DNA from: Phymatolithon calcareum | Taxonomy: Eukaryota > Rhodophyta > Florideophyceae > Hapalidiales | Reading direction: 5' to 3' | NCBI GenBank assembly: GCA_977006965.1 | Contig: OZ345358.1 | Location: 1,426,001-1,490,000 of the forward strand | DNA length: 64,000 nt | Part shown: positions 45,965 to 57,338 of the stretch, one piece after another | Position numbering within the stretch: the first letter of the stretch is position 1 | Layout: each line of letters begins with the position of its first letter | Translations under genes and position numbers: made by a program | Notes under the pieces: generated by a model | Told to the model about the DNA's origin: nothing | Databases searched by the model: none | What the model saw: only the letters and a program-made list of their open reading frames with translations

Positions 45965-46836
45965 TTAAAAAGTGAGTAGGAAACATATACACCATGCCGC
46001 TGATACTAGGGGAACGCTTGACGAAGTAAGAAGAAGTTAACTCTCTTGTCTACGCAATCATTAAGGTGGGTTAACCTACCTCACCGGTCGTCAGTGAGAA
46101 GTTGAGAATTTCGTGGTCGGCTCGTAGGCCCGAAAGTTTATTTTATTTCCAGTATTTGTGTACGAATCGTAAATACTCGCTAGTTGCGACCGCAAATCAC
46201 ATGCAGGGCCGTTTCAAATCCACTTACAGTCCGATCTGGAAATTTCGACGATCTGGTCCACTTATCGGTTCGAAAAAGCCCTCGATCTGCTCTGAGCTGG
46301 CCTGAATCGGATCCGAACCGAATCTGTGTCGGCCTGAACCTGATCCAAACTGATTTCAACTTGGCCTGGGCCTACTCAGACACGTATTTGGCTTAAATTT
46401 TGACATATTTTAAATAGTTTTTCAAAATTTGAGCCAAATTTCTTCTCCTGGAGATCCGATCTTATCCACGTACAGTCCGAAATTAAATTAAGTCCGATCC
46501 GCTTACAGTCCGAAAAATATATAAATCCGACCCAGATCCGAACCGTACGGAAAAAACTGGACCGCTGCTGATCCGATCTGAATCCGATCCGAAAAAATTC
46601 GCCGCCGAAAAGTCCAGCCGAATCCGATCCGAATTACAGTGGACCGGACTGGACCTGGGTCTGTTGCGTCCGGTCCGAATCCTAATTCGGACAGGCCAAG
46701 AGGAAAATTTTCGAACTCCGGACAGGCCGCGAATCAGAAATTGATCCATTTTTCAGATTTGGACCGTCGCCGTTCCGTCCGGTCCTAGCCCTACAGAGGA
46801 TTTCCCAGTCATGGGCAATCCCAGTCCTTCCATCTG

Positions 46837-47766
46837 GGAGGTGCGGGAAACAGCACTTTTTTGATATTTGACGCATGATACTTCCATGGTTATTGATATC
46901 GATATATCATATCGGAGTTTGTACCTATTCCGCGAAATTGGTCTGTAATTATTAGTCCAGCAAGGTGAAACTTTGCAAAAAAAGAATATATGATAGCTCA
47001 ATTAAATGACACGACACATTATCTTATTGGCCGGTTTCGAATCATGTTCGTAACTTTTTGCAACTGTACCGCTTTACAAGCGTTTTTGAAAAACACAAGC
47101 GAAACACAAGCGAAACACAAGCGACTTACAAGCGTTTTCAAATCTTTAAGAGCGTGTAGCGCTGAAACCGCTTACGGGATTTAGTTCAAAACCGGTGTGC
47201 TTTTTAGATTTGGATGAGGGGAAAAAAGCACGCTATATTTTATGGACCGTCCATCTCTTCCCGAACCGTGCTTTTCAACATGCAAAACGCGATTGTTGCG
47301 AAATCAGTGTAGTTTTGCATTTTATAGGACGCCCGTGCCTCTCTAGGGCTGAAGGACGGTCAATTTTTTTGGTGTCCTTTTTAGGTAGCCTTGTAACCTA
47401 AAAAGGACAGCCAAAAGAATTATGATATAAACATCTCGGGGGGCTGTACAGAGCTTTGAAGTTTCACCTGCAAAAAGACAAGCGCTTGTCTTTTCGCTTG
47501 TCTTTGCGCTTGTTTCGCTTGTAAATCAAGTTCCGTAACGTTTGAAAATTTAAAATAGATCGAAATGATTGGCTCACTACACCAATGAACAATTGTGTAC
47601 TTCCTCACAATTGCAAAGAAAATTCTTCGCATACTGCTTTTTGATTGGACACATTTCCAAACGATCAGAAGACAAATCATCATGCTTCGCGATTCTGATG
47701 AGCTCCAACATCAAAAAAACTCTGAATCATCGAAAACATCGAAAAAACGCTATTTCCCGCAGCTCC
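46837..47766. mobile_element. 930-bp TIR element with 3-bp duplication
   Basis: Tips GGAGGTGCGGGAAACAGC and (inverted) GGAGCTGCGGGAAATAGC are flanked by CTG (46834-46836, 47767-47769). Copy A has the empty site CCATCTGAGGG at 28228. Subterminal CAAGCG repeats point inward at 47097-47130 and as CGCTTG at 47482-47520. An internal hairpin (47374-47386 with 47396-47408) is present. PIF/Harbinger-like by tip and duplication only. Confidence 0.8.
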
Positions 47767-47823
47767 CTGAGGGCCGAAACGCTACTGTGCAGTATTCTAC
47801 CCTCCATCAACGCCCTAATAACT

Positions 47824-49454
47824 ATGAGCGAAGCCACCTCGACTTCTCTTCCCCACCGGCCAGCAATTGCATTGGTCGGAAACCCGGGCGCTGGAAAAAG
47901 CACTCTCCTCAACGGACTCGCCGGCAGTGCGCAATTCAGAAGCGGGCCCAGTATATGTGAAGGTCTGACAGAAGTTCTCCAAGAACTTACGGTGAGGAAC
48001 TTAACGCTGTACGACACCCCCGGTCCTTTCGATATCGCGCGTTGTAAGCAAGTGGGCGAAGAGCTGGACAAGTTACTTTCCAAAAATGTGGCGCTAAAGA
48101 TTGCGTTCGTTGTCACTTTGGATGAAGGTCGAGTGAGAAAAATCGACACGCTCACGATAAAGCTCGTACTCGGTGCTATTTCCGTGGACACCAACGACCG
48201 GTTTGGGATGATAATCAACAAGATGGAAGAAGAGTTGAAGCCATGCTTAGAATAAACCAAGAAGCGGAATGCAGATTGCGAAAACAATTGACGGATGATC
48301 GGACGACAAGCCACTGGTGCTACGTGCCAATGAAGGCCTCTCTTGTCGGGGCAGATAATGAATGTCACGCGACAGAGGAGTTGATCCTCCTACTCTGTGG
48401 ACTTCCCTCGACGAAGCCACTGTACACCATAGTTTCCAGCGTTGAAACTCAGAACTTGGAGAAGCGTCTGGAAGCTTCGGTGCTTCAAGCCCGCGAAATC
48501 GAGAAAGTCCAGGGAGAAAATTCTAGAGAAATGATGGCACACTACGCGCTAGAAAAGCGTGCTGCTGAAGATAGAATCAGGGCACTGAAGCAAGCACTGC
48601 ACAAGGAAAAGTCGAAGAACACGCAAAGATCAAAGGAAGTGGAGAATATCGAGGAGGAAAAGGAAGAAGAGAGCGTGGCACACAGTCTGGGTGTCCCTTG
48701 TCTAGCCGTTCACGAAGGTAGACAAGCAGAAGATGGGGCGGACGAGGTACGAGCGGACCCGGTTCGCGCAGTTGAGCGGTACAACCGGTTAATTGAAGAA
48801 CGTGGGAATGTGATCGCAATGACCAACCTCGCAATTTTGCTGAAAGCTGGCGCAGATGGTGTACCGGCAAACCCGATTCGCGCAGTTCACCTCTACAATC
48901 GAGCTATTGAGGAAGGTGGGTATGTGAGGGCAATGACCAACCTCGCAATTTTGCTGGAAACTGGCGCAGATGGTGTACCGGCAAACCCGATTCGCGCAGT
49001 TCACCTCTACAATCGAGCTATTGAGGAAGGTGGGTATGTCATCGCAATGACCAACCTCGCAAATTTGCTGGAAACTGGCGCAGATGGTTTACCGGCAAAC
49101 CCGGTTCGCGCAGTTCACCTCTACAATCGAGCTATTGAGGACGGTGGCAATGTCTTCGCAATGAACAACCTCGCAAGTTTGCTGAAAGCTGGCGCAGATG
49201 GTGTACCGGCAAACCCGGTTCGCGCAGTTCACCTCTACAATCGAGCTATTGAGGAAGGTGGGTATGTAATCGCAATGAAAAATCTCGCACGCTTGCTTCG
49301 ACGGGGCGCTGACGGGGTACCGGTTGACCGGGTTCGTGCGGCGCACTTGGAGAAAAGAGCGATTGATGAAGGTCCGGATGTGGGCGCATCGCCGGCAGGG
49401 CCTTCGGAGACGTTGGGTCTATTTCAACTTTGGAAACATTGGTGGAAAAAATAG
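47824..49454 (+). pseudogene. P-loop GTPase / Sel1-like repeat protein, copy B
   Basis: ATG at 47824 (MSEATSTSLPHRP). G1 GNPGAGKST, G3 DTPGPFD, G4-like IINKME; total about 540 aa if read through. A one-base deletion near 48240 (GAAGAAGAG against GAAGAAAGAG in copy A) is the only lesion seen. Coiled coil at about residues 205-285, acidic hinge, then six Sel1-like repeats with P-A-N-P linkers. The 930-bp TIR element inserted 57 bp upstream may have displaced its promoter. Similar P-loop GTPases occur in protists; the substrate is unknown. Confidence 0.87.
48744..49420 (+). repeat. 114-bp coding repeats (Sel1-like), six units
   Basis: Same 38-residue unit as copy A but one unit fewer. All full central units have Asn at position 7 and Ala at position 1. 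Variable residues again fall at positions 24, 26, 29, 33 and 36-37. Confidence 0.9.
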
Positions 49455-49556
49455 GGTGTATTTTTCGACCTTTGCGCTGTGATATGAAGAATCCTGAAAG
49501 GCATGTGTAGTACCGGCGTGCGTAAACTGAAGATTTTTCATGTGAGAATTTTCATG

Positions 49557-50240
49557 CATATGGTCTGCTACTATTAGTGAAGACACAATCGTTGTGCGAA
49601 GCTGCGGACCAGTCAGCGAGGGTATGACCGGATTCGTTATGCATGGGCGGCATGAGCCAACAGATGCATCCACGAAAAATGGGCGGAAGTATCGGTCAAG
49701 GAAAAGCCATTACCCATGTACGTCCGTTCGACTATCCCGTTATCGAGGCGGGTGAAAGCGAACGACAGCACGAGGGCGACACTCGGGGCCAAAATTATTG
49801 CGAACGGAATGATTCCATGAGCCGACGCCGCGTACTACCGACAGTCTGGGCGTGCACAAGCGCACTTGGAAGACTATAAGAGGCGGGCGGCGACGACAAT
49901 GCCATGAAATCGGGCAGGGCTTTCCTTGCTCACCCACCCTCCCTCCCTGGAATAGCACGCAGCCGTACTCCGCGAAGCACAGGGCTCTCCGTTCTGGAGA
50001 CCAGCATCTGGGAGGAGCAGGACCCGGAGGCGTCAAGCATACATACATACGCTCGTGAAAGATAGGCGAGGATTTAGGAACGCACGTCAGCCAACTTCGG
50101 AATAGGTAATTATAGAACATTCGACGAGGAAGCCTTGACGGAGGCCAAGATACAATTGATTAGCACGGTGTCTGTAGGCTACTTTCTGGTGTTTAGTAGA
50201 TGTGCTGATCATCAGTAGGTCCTACTCAGTAAAGATATTG
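49557..50240. mobile_element. 684-bp insertion with 8-bp duplication
   Basis: Flanked by TTTTCATG on both sides (49549-49556, 50241-50248); copy A has a single TTTTCATG at 30127-30134. Tips CATATGG and (inverted) CAATATC match weakly. An 8-bp duplication suggests hAT, but the target does not fit nTnnnnAn. The minus ORF 49740-50120 (126 aa) is unrecognised. Confidence 0.75.
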
Positions 50241-53200
50241 TTTTCATGTCCTGAATTTGTAGATAGGCACACATCGGAAAACCCGTCTCTCTTGTTTGGC
50301 AGACCTGCTCCGAGGCTGCGCTCATAAGCACTCTGCTAGATCTGATGGAAGATACCCATGCGCGGTGGCCTCCGACTTCGCGTCTCGCCAAGGTGTCTGG
50401 ACTCTCTGACGCCTCCATATGCGCTTCTTTCTTCCCCCGTCCAAAGGGCGCTACGCTCCATCAATTCACAAGCCATGCAAATTGTTACGGCGCAGGTTGA
50501 CAGGTTACTTGAATGTAAAATTGGTTTAACGATCTCAGGAACACTGAGACTAGAGATATTTTCTACTGTTGGAAAACCACAAATTTGTTCCTCTACACCA
50601 ATCTCCGCAGTCCGTAGTTCATTCTCGTGCGGGAGCCGTGTATTAATGCAAAAAAACGCCTACTGCAATAACGGTGAACCCTGGAGGCGGTGCTCCAGTA
50701 GGACTCTCATTTTCGTAGGATTTCTCTCTTTTGTTTATTTATCGAAAGGCATCCAATTCTGCATTCTCTGCGTCTACGTTCAGATAACTGAATTAGAACG
50801 TCATTAGGAATTCAATTCAACGTTTCCGTTTCACAATCCAGGAGCGGGAAGAAACTTGTCTTCTGGTTAATCAGTCTAGTTTCTGTTAGTCCAGTCCGCT
50901 TTCAATCGGACCAACCTCCACATCACATACGGCGGCACGTAGCGCACAACTTTCACCGAGATGGAGATTGCCGCTCCACCTGCCCAGGTGCAACGATTCT
51001 AATTGAATTCTCAACGTACCATGAATTGAACCAGTGAACAACATCTCTCCAAGGAGCGACGAAAAAAGGATCCACGCTCATTACATGCATCAAGACGCCT
51101 GGAGGGAGATGATTGAGATTTAAATCCTCTGTGTCAGTCGTCAAGGAGGAACGCTTATTCGTATGTTTGCTTCAGCGGAAGTTACACCAGACCCGTGTTC
51201 GGTGCGGTCCGGGCATCGTCAAAGAAAACGAGCTTTTCCGAAAGCCATGGGTAAGCGTCAAGTAGCGGCCGCGCAATGAGTATAAAGGAGCATGGTGCAT
51301 GTGACACGCTCTCATATAGTTTGGCGGGGCTCAGTTGCACGAAAATTGCACAACCCATCGCCGGACACAACCTCGCCATCCGAACGGGTATCGTCTACAA
51401 AATAGACGAGCGGACGGCCACGATGTTTGGCGAGAACAGAATGTGTCTCCACGCGCGCCACGCCTTCGTGAACACAACTCTGTGCACCTTTGGAGTACTC
51501 CCGGCAGCCAGTGCGGACCGTGCGGACAACTCGGCTTGATGCAGCGCGTATGTGGGAACTGTTATGTGCAGTGAGCGGGAGCGATTGCAATGACGGAAGC
51601 AGTGGCACCGGCGGAAGCGAAAGTCCAGAGAGCGTCCCGCCCATATGCAGGCGCTGGAGACGAAGAAGACAACAGAATCCAACGACGTATTTCACGAGAA
51701 AGAGGAATGCTAACGATACTGTATGCGCTGAAGGATTGGATTGGATTTCTGTTTAATTGAAGCTCCCTATGCGCTGAAGGCGCCATCACGATATCCTATC
51801 TGCAAACCTTTACATACGCGTTGTCTCATTGGCTTATCGCATTGCCGTCGATGAGTGTACGCCAGTGGAGGGTTCCGCAAGGTTTACGGTGTCTAGAGAA
51901 TAGTGACTGTAGACCAAGAAACGTCGAAATAAATAATGGAAAAAGGTGGTGGGGCTACGACCTTAATTTGGCAAACATGCGCGTTTGCTGTTTAAACAGC
52001 AAACGCGCATGTTTGCCAATTGGAAATATAGAGGACATCACGCATAAAAGTTTCCAACGCATTGCGAAGGCCATAGGGCCACGGACAGGGCGGTATTTTT
52101 TGAATCCACGCAGCAGCGTCAGTTCCCTCGCCTACACTGTCATAGCCGAGAGTGAGGCATCGGTCCTTTTTGTTTGCATTTCGAGACACCCTTGTCAAAG
52201 ATGTCGCATGCTGTCTTAAGCCGGTCTACTCTCGCATTCCAGATATCATTAATCATTCTGGACTAACGGCCATTCGAGGGTCCTATGTTTTTTCCACTCT
52301 ATCCCTTCCCTGGCAGGATTTTCGGGGGGGGGTTGCCTCCAGAGATACATTCTCCTCTTTCATGACGAATTAGAGGTGCAGCTGGAGGACCAGATCACAC
52401 TCGCCCAGTCTAGGAAATTTATCCAAGCCAGTTCCATCGAAAATCACCTGGCGTGTGCCGTGTCGATAGTGGGGGTCCTGGTCTCGGTAACGATTGGTCT
52501 CCTGGATATTTTCGTTCTTGTTCTAGCAACTGTTGAGCTTCTTCCGCACATGCTCGGCGTTCTTCCTCGATTTGCAGCCATAGGCAGCACTTGGTACAAT
52601 ACTGGAGTCAAAATGTCGAAATCATAGACTTGTCCTTGTACTTCCATTAGTTTGTATCGTTTTGAGGTCTGACATGCGAGATCAGGCAATTGTGACGGAG
52701 TTGTTGACGAAAGCGAAAGGGTATCCATCAGTGTGGTATGCTCCGCGGGTCCAAAGCATCGAGAAGAACTTACTGCATGTCCTCTTGTGCCTCTTTCATT
52801 TTGCGTCTTTCACGGGTTTGTCTGGGAGGGAATCGGCACAGAATGCTAGCCTCGGAGTGGGAGGGCTATAACGTCTGTTGCTTTTCTCAGAGATAGAGTG
52901 ACTATCGTCATGCGTCTTCATAGTACTTGACGGAAGCGTGCATTTTGGTTCAGTATTAAACGCGGGCCACAATGACCATGTAACAGGCAAACTGGCAAAG
53001 TTTGTTTGGTTATCTGATAGCCATTTTGCGTAAACTGGTTGGGCTTAATGTGGAGATTTCTCAAGAGCTGGGGGTGGCCATTCGCATTTTGGGCGGCGGT
53101 GATTATCCAGGAAGTTTACGCAGCTAAAATTCCTACATCGATGTCTCTGTGACAATTTAATTACTACCAGAACCGTTTTCGTCCCGGCCCTCTCCTTAAC

Positions 53201-53370
53201 CCTCTACTGTAAGCAAAACATGCGGTCTTCATGGCTGGTATTGTTTGCCACGTGTCATATATTTTAGATATCGCTGTCAGTTCATACAGTACAGTAATCC
53301 TTGGGTGGCACAAACGAAGCAAATGATCAGCAACCCGTGCCAGTGAAGGCCGCCTCTCGCGCGCGGCACA
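50241..53370. other. conserved duplicated region (copy B)
   Basis: Aligns with 30127-32179 plus 40882-41936. Small minus ORFs 50953-51144, 51182-51379 and 51312-51695 are shared with copy A. The site where the gypsy element sits in copy A is intact here near 52310. The last 200 bp is upstream of TAF10. Nothing assignable otherwise. Confidence 0.5.
51968..52019. repeat. perfect 52-bp palindrome
   Basis: 26-bp arms (51968-51993, 51994-52019) pair perfectly with no spacer. Copy A (about 31861-31887) has only one arm, so the second arm was added in copy B by an inverted duplication of 26 bp. Confidence 0.95.
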
Positions 53371-53814
53371 ATGGACCGCTCGCGCGCGCTGGACCGCGAC
53401 GAGATCGAGAAGTTTGTGTCCAGTCTTTCGTCGACGAAATGCGCGGTTCCCGACGAGCTCGTGCGTCACTATTTGGCGCGGGCGGGATTTCAAACGGACG
53501 ATGTTCGACTGGAGCGATTAATTGGACTAGCTGCGCAGAAGTTCATCGCGGACATTGCACACGATGCCATTTCGCATTCGCGTTTGCGGCAAGTAGCCAC
53601 TGCGCCACCGACCAAGAAGAAGATTGAGCGTGACCCTCGCATCGTTCTCACTGTGGACGACCTTGAACGTGCGCTTCGAGAATATGGTGTTATGTTTCGA
53701 AAACCTCCGTACTTTGCCGACTCTGTGTCCGCTGGGGCGCCGGAACCTGCTGTGAATAAACCGGCGCAAGCTGTGCCGGCTCCGCAAACGCCGAAAACTC
53801 CGAAACAATCATGA
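53371..53814 (+). CDS. TAF10: TFIID/SAGA subunit TAF10
   Basis: 147 aa, intronless. Residues 27-125 form the TAF10 histone-fold region: [38 protein letters not shown], then LTVDDLERALREYGV and KPPYFAD. TAF10 pairs with TAF8 or TAF3-type partners in TFIID and with SPT7 in SAGA, in the nucleus. The C-terminus is a short Pro/Ala/Lys tail. Start is the first ATG after an in-frame stop region, and its N-terminus is duplicated at 41937. Convergent with HCF136, 260 bp apart. Confidence 0.93.
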   Translation: MDRSRALDRDEIEKFVSSLSSTKCAVPDELVRHYLARAGFQTDDVRLERLIGLAAQKFIADIAHDAISHSRLRQVATAPPTKKKIERDPRIVLTVDDLERALREYGVMFRKPPYFADSVSAGAPEPAVNKPAQAVPAPQTPKTPKQS

Positions 53815-54074
53815 CGAAGTGAGTGCGTTTTCGTGTTGCGTAAATGGAGGTGGTGTTGTATTTACATGTACGTTTTGAATAATTGTAAATAGGTGGGAAA
53901 CTGCGGAAAGGCGAGTGGGTCAAGGGCGGCAAATGCTGGTAGTAGAAAGAAGTAGTAATTGTACTTGCATGCATAGAACCCAACCCAACCAACCCAAGGT
54001 GAGCGAGCAATCTATGCAAAACAAACGCACATCAAAAAAGAAACCAACGATCCATCACCCTCCAACCATCACCT

Positions 54075-55559
54075 TCATGCCGGCATAGCACGCGGATCAT
54101 ATTTGAGCAGCACGCCATTAGCCCCAAGAGCAAACGCGGAATCCTTACTGAAGAACTTGATCTTATAAATATTAGCGCCCACCTTAGAAACCTGATTATC
54201 CCTCTTCCACGTCTTCCCCCCATCCAGCGACACATAAAGCGTTCCCCCACCAATAGCCGCCCAAACTTCATCAGTCCCCGGTCTGAAAGCCACATCCAAA
54301 ATCCCATATCCCCCCGAGCGAATATCCACCTTATTAAACTTGAGCAATTCCGTACTATCAAGATCCGGATTCTTCCCCGTGAACGACAACCCGCCACCCC
54401 TCGTGCTCATCCACACCCCATCATCCACATTATCCCTCACAAACCCCATACTCTGAATCCGTCTACTCGAATCGCGTCCATGCGGCACCCAAAACTCCTG
54501 CCCCGGTCTCCAAGTCAAGAAAAAGTTCCCCCGACTCGACACCGCCAAATACGCACCATACGCATCCCTCAACACCGAGATAATACTCCCGGTAAAATAA
54601 CTCGCACCGGTGACCCCGGACGATATCGTCCGATTCAGCGTTGCATCGATCGTCTCTCGCACCTGCGCCTTCCAGTTCCGGCCCGCATTCTCCGTCACGT
54701 ACACGGCACCCGCATTCGTCGTCATCTCCGCCTTCTCCTTCCCGAGCGCAGTGATGAGCACGGGGTCTCCGGGAAGCTTCGCCGAGAGCGGGACGCGCTC
54801 CCATGTCTTCCCGGAATCGTCCGTGTGTAGCAGAAGCGACGGCTTGCCGATCACCCACCCCTCATTCCCGCGAAACGTAATGCGTTCAAAGCGGTAATTC
54901 AACTCCTCGTCCGCGTCAAGTCGTGCAAACGTTCGCGGCGTCCAGGTGACTCCACCATCCACGGATTCGGCCACTGTGCCGCGAGTACCCACCAGAAAGC
55001 CGTGCAGTGGTTCCACGGGCGAGAAGTCCATGTCGAAGATCGTCGCCTCCGTGTCTAGCTCAACCTGCGACCATGCCGGCGGTGTCAGCACTCGCTCTGC
55101 TGCACGCACATTATCCACGGCGGCAGCGGACAGCGCTGCCAGTGCGGACGCGAAGAGAAAGCCGCGCCGCCCGACCGTGCCCGAGGACATCGTCACGGAG
55201 GAGCGAGCTCGGCGCGGCGCGGGCAGCGGTGAGCATGTCGGACGCACGGCGGACGGGCCGAGCACGGCGGGCAGCGGCGTCGGAGCGGTGAACGCAGTGG
55301 ACGTGTGCATGGCGGTCGACATCGATGTCGGGCAGAGTGTGCCGGGGACTTCGGGAGATTGCATTCCCCAAACCCTGCGAATATTGGCGCATATACTGCA
55401 ATTTAGGATCTCCCGGTATGTGTATGATCTGTACTGAGGCTCGGAGCCACACGAGGAAATCTGCGGATCTGGTGAGAGGAAGCTGGATAGTGGGTGAGAC
55501 GCGCTGAAGGGACGAGTAAGCGGAGAGGACAGACGTGAATCGGAACGCGTAAGAAGCAT
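54075..55559 (-). CDS. HCF136: photosystem II assembly factor HCF136 (Ycf48)
   Basis: Open for 494 aa; the real start is probably Met66 (55364) or Met80 (55322), which give a plastid transit peptide. Residues 131-155 hold a twin-arginine signal (GRRGFLFASALAAL, cleavage after VRA), sending the protein to the thylakoid lumen by the Tat route. The mature part is a seven-bladed propeller with Asp-box motifs [33 protein letters not shown] and VSLDGGKTWKRD. It binds precursor D1 during PSII assembly. Complete and without frameshift; the middle is copied at 42039-42355. Confidence 0.95.
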   Translation of the reverse strand: MLLTRSDSRLSSPLTRPFSASHPLSSFLSPDPQISSCGSEPQYRSYTYREILNCSICANIRRVWGMQSPEVPGTLCPTSMSTAMHTSTAFTAPTPLPAVLGPSAVRPTCSPLPAPRRARSSVTMSSGTVGRRGFLFASALAALSAAAVDNVRAAERVLTPPAWSQVELDTEATIFDMDFSPVEPLHGFLVGTRGTVAESVDGGVTWTPRTFARLDADEELNYRFERITFRGNEGWVIGKPSLLLHTDDSGKTWERVPLSAKLPGDPVLITALGKEKAEMTTNAGAVYVTENAGRNWKAQVRETIDATLNRTISSGVTGASYFTGSIISVLRDAYGAYLAVSSRGNFFLTWRPGQEFWVPHGRDSSRRIQSMGFVRDNVDDGVWMSTRGGGLSFTGKNPDLDSTELLKFNKVDIRSGGYGILDVAFRPGTDEVWAAIGGGTLYVSLDGGKTWKRDNQVSKVGANIYKIKFFSKDSAFALGANGVLLKYDPRAMPA

Positions 55560-55598
55560 GAAGAGATGAAAAAACCAACTCTGTGAAACGACGCTGCG

Positions 55599-56567
55599 AT
55601 GCCGGTGGCAGTATGTTCACCGCTGTTCATCGCATCGGTTCCATTCGCTCCGCGAGAGTCGACATTCCTTGACGCACCCCCGCTGTCGTGCCCAATGCGC
55701 TTGCACCACGCCGCCTTCCTGCACGCCATCTCCCTCCCCCTCCGCTCGCGGCGCGGCCCTCCCCGTCGCGCCGCCGCGCGGCACCTCCGCATGCGTCTCT
55801 CCCCGTCGCGCGTCCTCGCGGGCCTGACCTACGCCGCCTACATGCCGTACATCCTCTTCCTCTCCCCTGCCGCGCCGGGCGACGTCGGCATCGCGCTTCG
55901 CGAGGCACTCTCCCTCTCGCTCAACTTTGCCTTTGTGACACCGACTCTCTTCCCGCACCTCACTCCCGCGCTGCACCCGTGCTTCGAGGGCCTGTTCAAC
56001 TTTGTGGTTGCGTGGGCAGTGCTATTTGCCGGCTTCGCCGCGGAGGACGTGCCGGCCGGACGGCAGCGCGTGCCATACGTGTTCGTCGCGGTGGGCACGG
56101 CATTTCTGACGAATGTGCTGTTCCTCCCGTATCTTGCGCTGCGGACGGAGGGCGGGGACGGGGTGGACAGGGTGCGGGAGCCGGGGATGTTTCTAAGGAT
56201 TGCGGAGGGGCGCGTGCTGCCGGGGTTGATGGCGGTTTTGGCGGTTGGTAGTGTGATTTGGGGCGTGGGGGGGAGGTGGGAGTTAATAAGCGGGGATTTT
56301 GCGACGCGACTGGCGGGGTTTGGGCAGGTGTTGAAGGAGGATGTTTTGGCAAGCTCGCTCGCGGTAGATGCTGGGGTTTTTGCGATGGTGCAGGGCGTGC
56401 TGGTTGGGGATGATGTGAAGAGGAGAGGGTGGAAGGGAGAGGCGATGGAGGGTGCTGTGTGGGCGGCGAGGTTTGTGCCGATGTTTGGGCTTGCGTTCTA
56501 CCTCTGGCAGAGGGCGAGATATGCTTCTTTGGTGGACAACGGTGACGAAGGGGAGGAGGAAGATTAG
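55599..56567 (+). CDS. predicted plastid multipass membrane protein
   Basis: Up to 322 aa; Met33 (55695) is an alternative start. The Arg/Pro/Ala-rich N-terminus looks like a transit peptide. About five hydrophobic segments follow, including GLTYAAYMPYILFLSP, LFNFVVAWAVLFAGFAAE, VFVAVGTAFLTNVLFLPYLAL and LPGLMAVLAVGSVIWGVG. A conserved-looking core reads TPTLFPHLTPALHPCFEGLFNF. I do not know the family; the pattern suggests a widespread algal/plant uncharacterised protein. Divergent from HCF136, sharing a promoter region of 40-235 bp. Confidence 0.8.
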   Translation: MPVAVCSPLFIASVPFAPRESTFLDAPPLSCPMRLHHAAFLHAISLPLRSRRGPPRRAAARHLRMRLSPSRVLAGLTYAAYMPYILFLSPAAPGDVGIALREALSLSLNFAFVTPTLFPHLTPALHPCFEGLFNFVVAWAVLFAGFAAEDVPAGRQRVPYVFVAVGTAFLTNVLFLPYLALRTEGGDGVDRVREPGMFLRIAEGRVLPGLMAVLAVGSVIWGVGGRWELISGDFATRLAGFGQVLKEDVLASSLAVDAGVFAMVQGVLVGDDVKRRGWKGEAMEGAVWAARFVPMFGLAFYLWQRARYASLVDNGDEGEEED

Positions 56568-57338
56568 AACATCATAGTGCTGCAAAACTGCTTGCTGTTG
56601 CAATGAAATATCGTAGAGCATGTATGGATCGAAGCACACGATATGCACAGTCGTCGCAGCTGTCAGTATCGCACGCCCTCTATGTCCTTGTGAGGTGGGC
56701 ATGACAAACGCTTCAATGTTCTCTTTGTACATATCGTTTCTGATCCGTTATGCCCTTCCGCATCACATTTATTCGGCAATACTGTATTCATGCTTGGTCG
56801 TTTGTCGATAATCACTCGCTTGACAGTGTTTGGTGTGCTGTCTTGATACCGTACAGTAGTAATACTGTAGTACTCTTCCATCAGGTTTCGACTCTGGTTG
56901 GTGTTCCAAGAATGCACACACCCTCTTCCACAGGCTGTACTGTACACGGCACATGTAGAGCCCAAAAACAGTACCTTTGATGAACGAACACATACAGTAT
57001 GCCGTACATACTTTAACAGACTCCACCCGCTGCGTAGGGAAGAAGTTGGAAAAACTCTAAAACCATCATCATTCGACCTCCACGTGTTTGTTCCGTCCAT
57101 GATGCACGCCAGTGCTCACTGTCTCCCTTGCACTAGTATCCACCCATCAACCCGTTGTCAAACATCAATTCCAGTGCACAATTTACTAATTATAATCTTT
57201 ACACAGCAGCTGCCAACGGGTTCCCATCTCCTACGAGCACACAACAGCCGCCTTGCCTTCCTTCGGCCAGCCTGCCTGCCCGCAAGTCGACAACAAATGC
57301 TTGCCCATCGCCCAATACTAAACAACCACCCTTCACAC
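56568..57338. other. intergenic, convergent gene ends
   Basis: No gene seen. TACTGTA/TACAGTA words recur at about 56778, 56851-56875, 56938-56947 and 56994. ORFs here are short and overlap on both strands. Confidence 0.5.

Larger units (their letters stand above)
43400..46836 (+). repeat. CCGATCC-rich element E, copy B
   Basis: Left arm 43400-43943 and right arm 45965-46836 contain long inverted matches to each other (for example 43540-43690 against 46200-46390). Aligns with the E islands of copy A. E-type DNA in inverted orientation also fills 42354-42452, next to the HCF136 fragment. Confidence 0.7.
43535..55006 (+). repeat. segmental duplication, copy B
   Basis: Direct-orientation partner of copy A (20805-42355). 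Contains the intact TAF10 and HCF136 genes, so it extends into the host gene island. Confidence 0.85.

Noticed and set aside
47081-47140. CRISPR-like short repeats (CAAGCGAAACA)
   Set aside because: Units are contiguous without spacers and mirrored at the other end of a TIR element; the DNA is eukaryotic.
55325-55507. Small plus ORF in the HCF136 5' region
   Set aside because: Antisense to the transit peptide and divergent promoter; no support.
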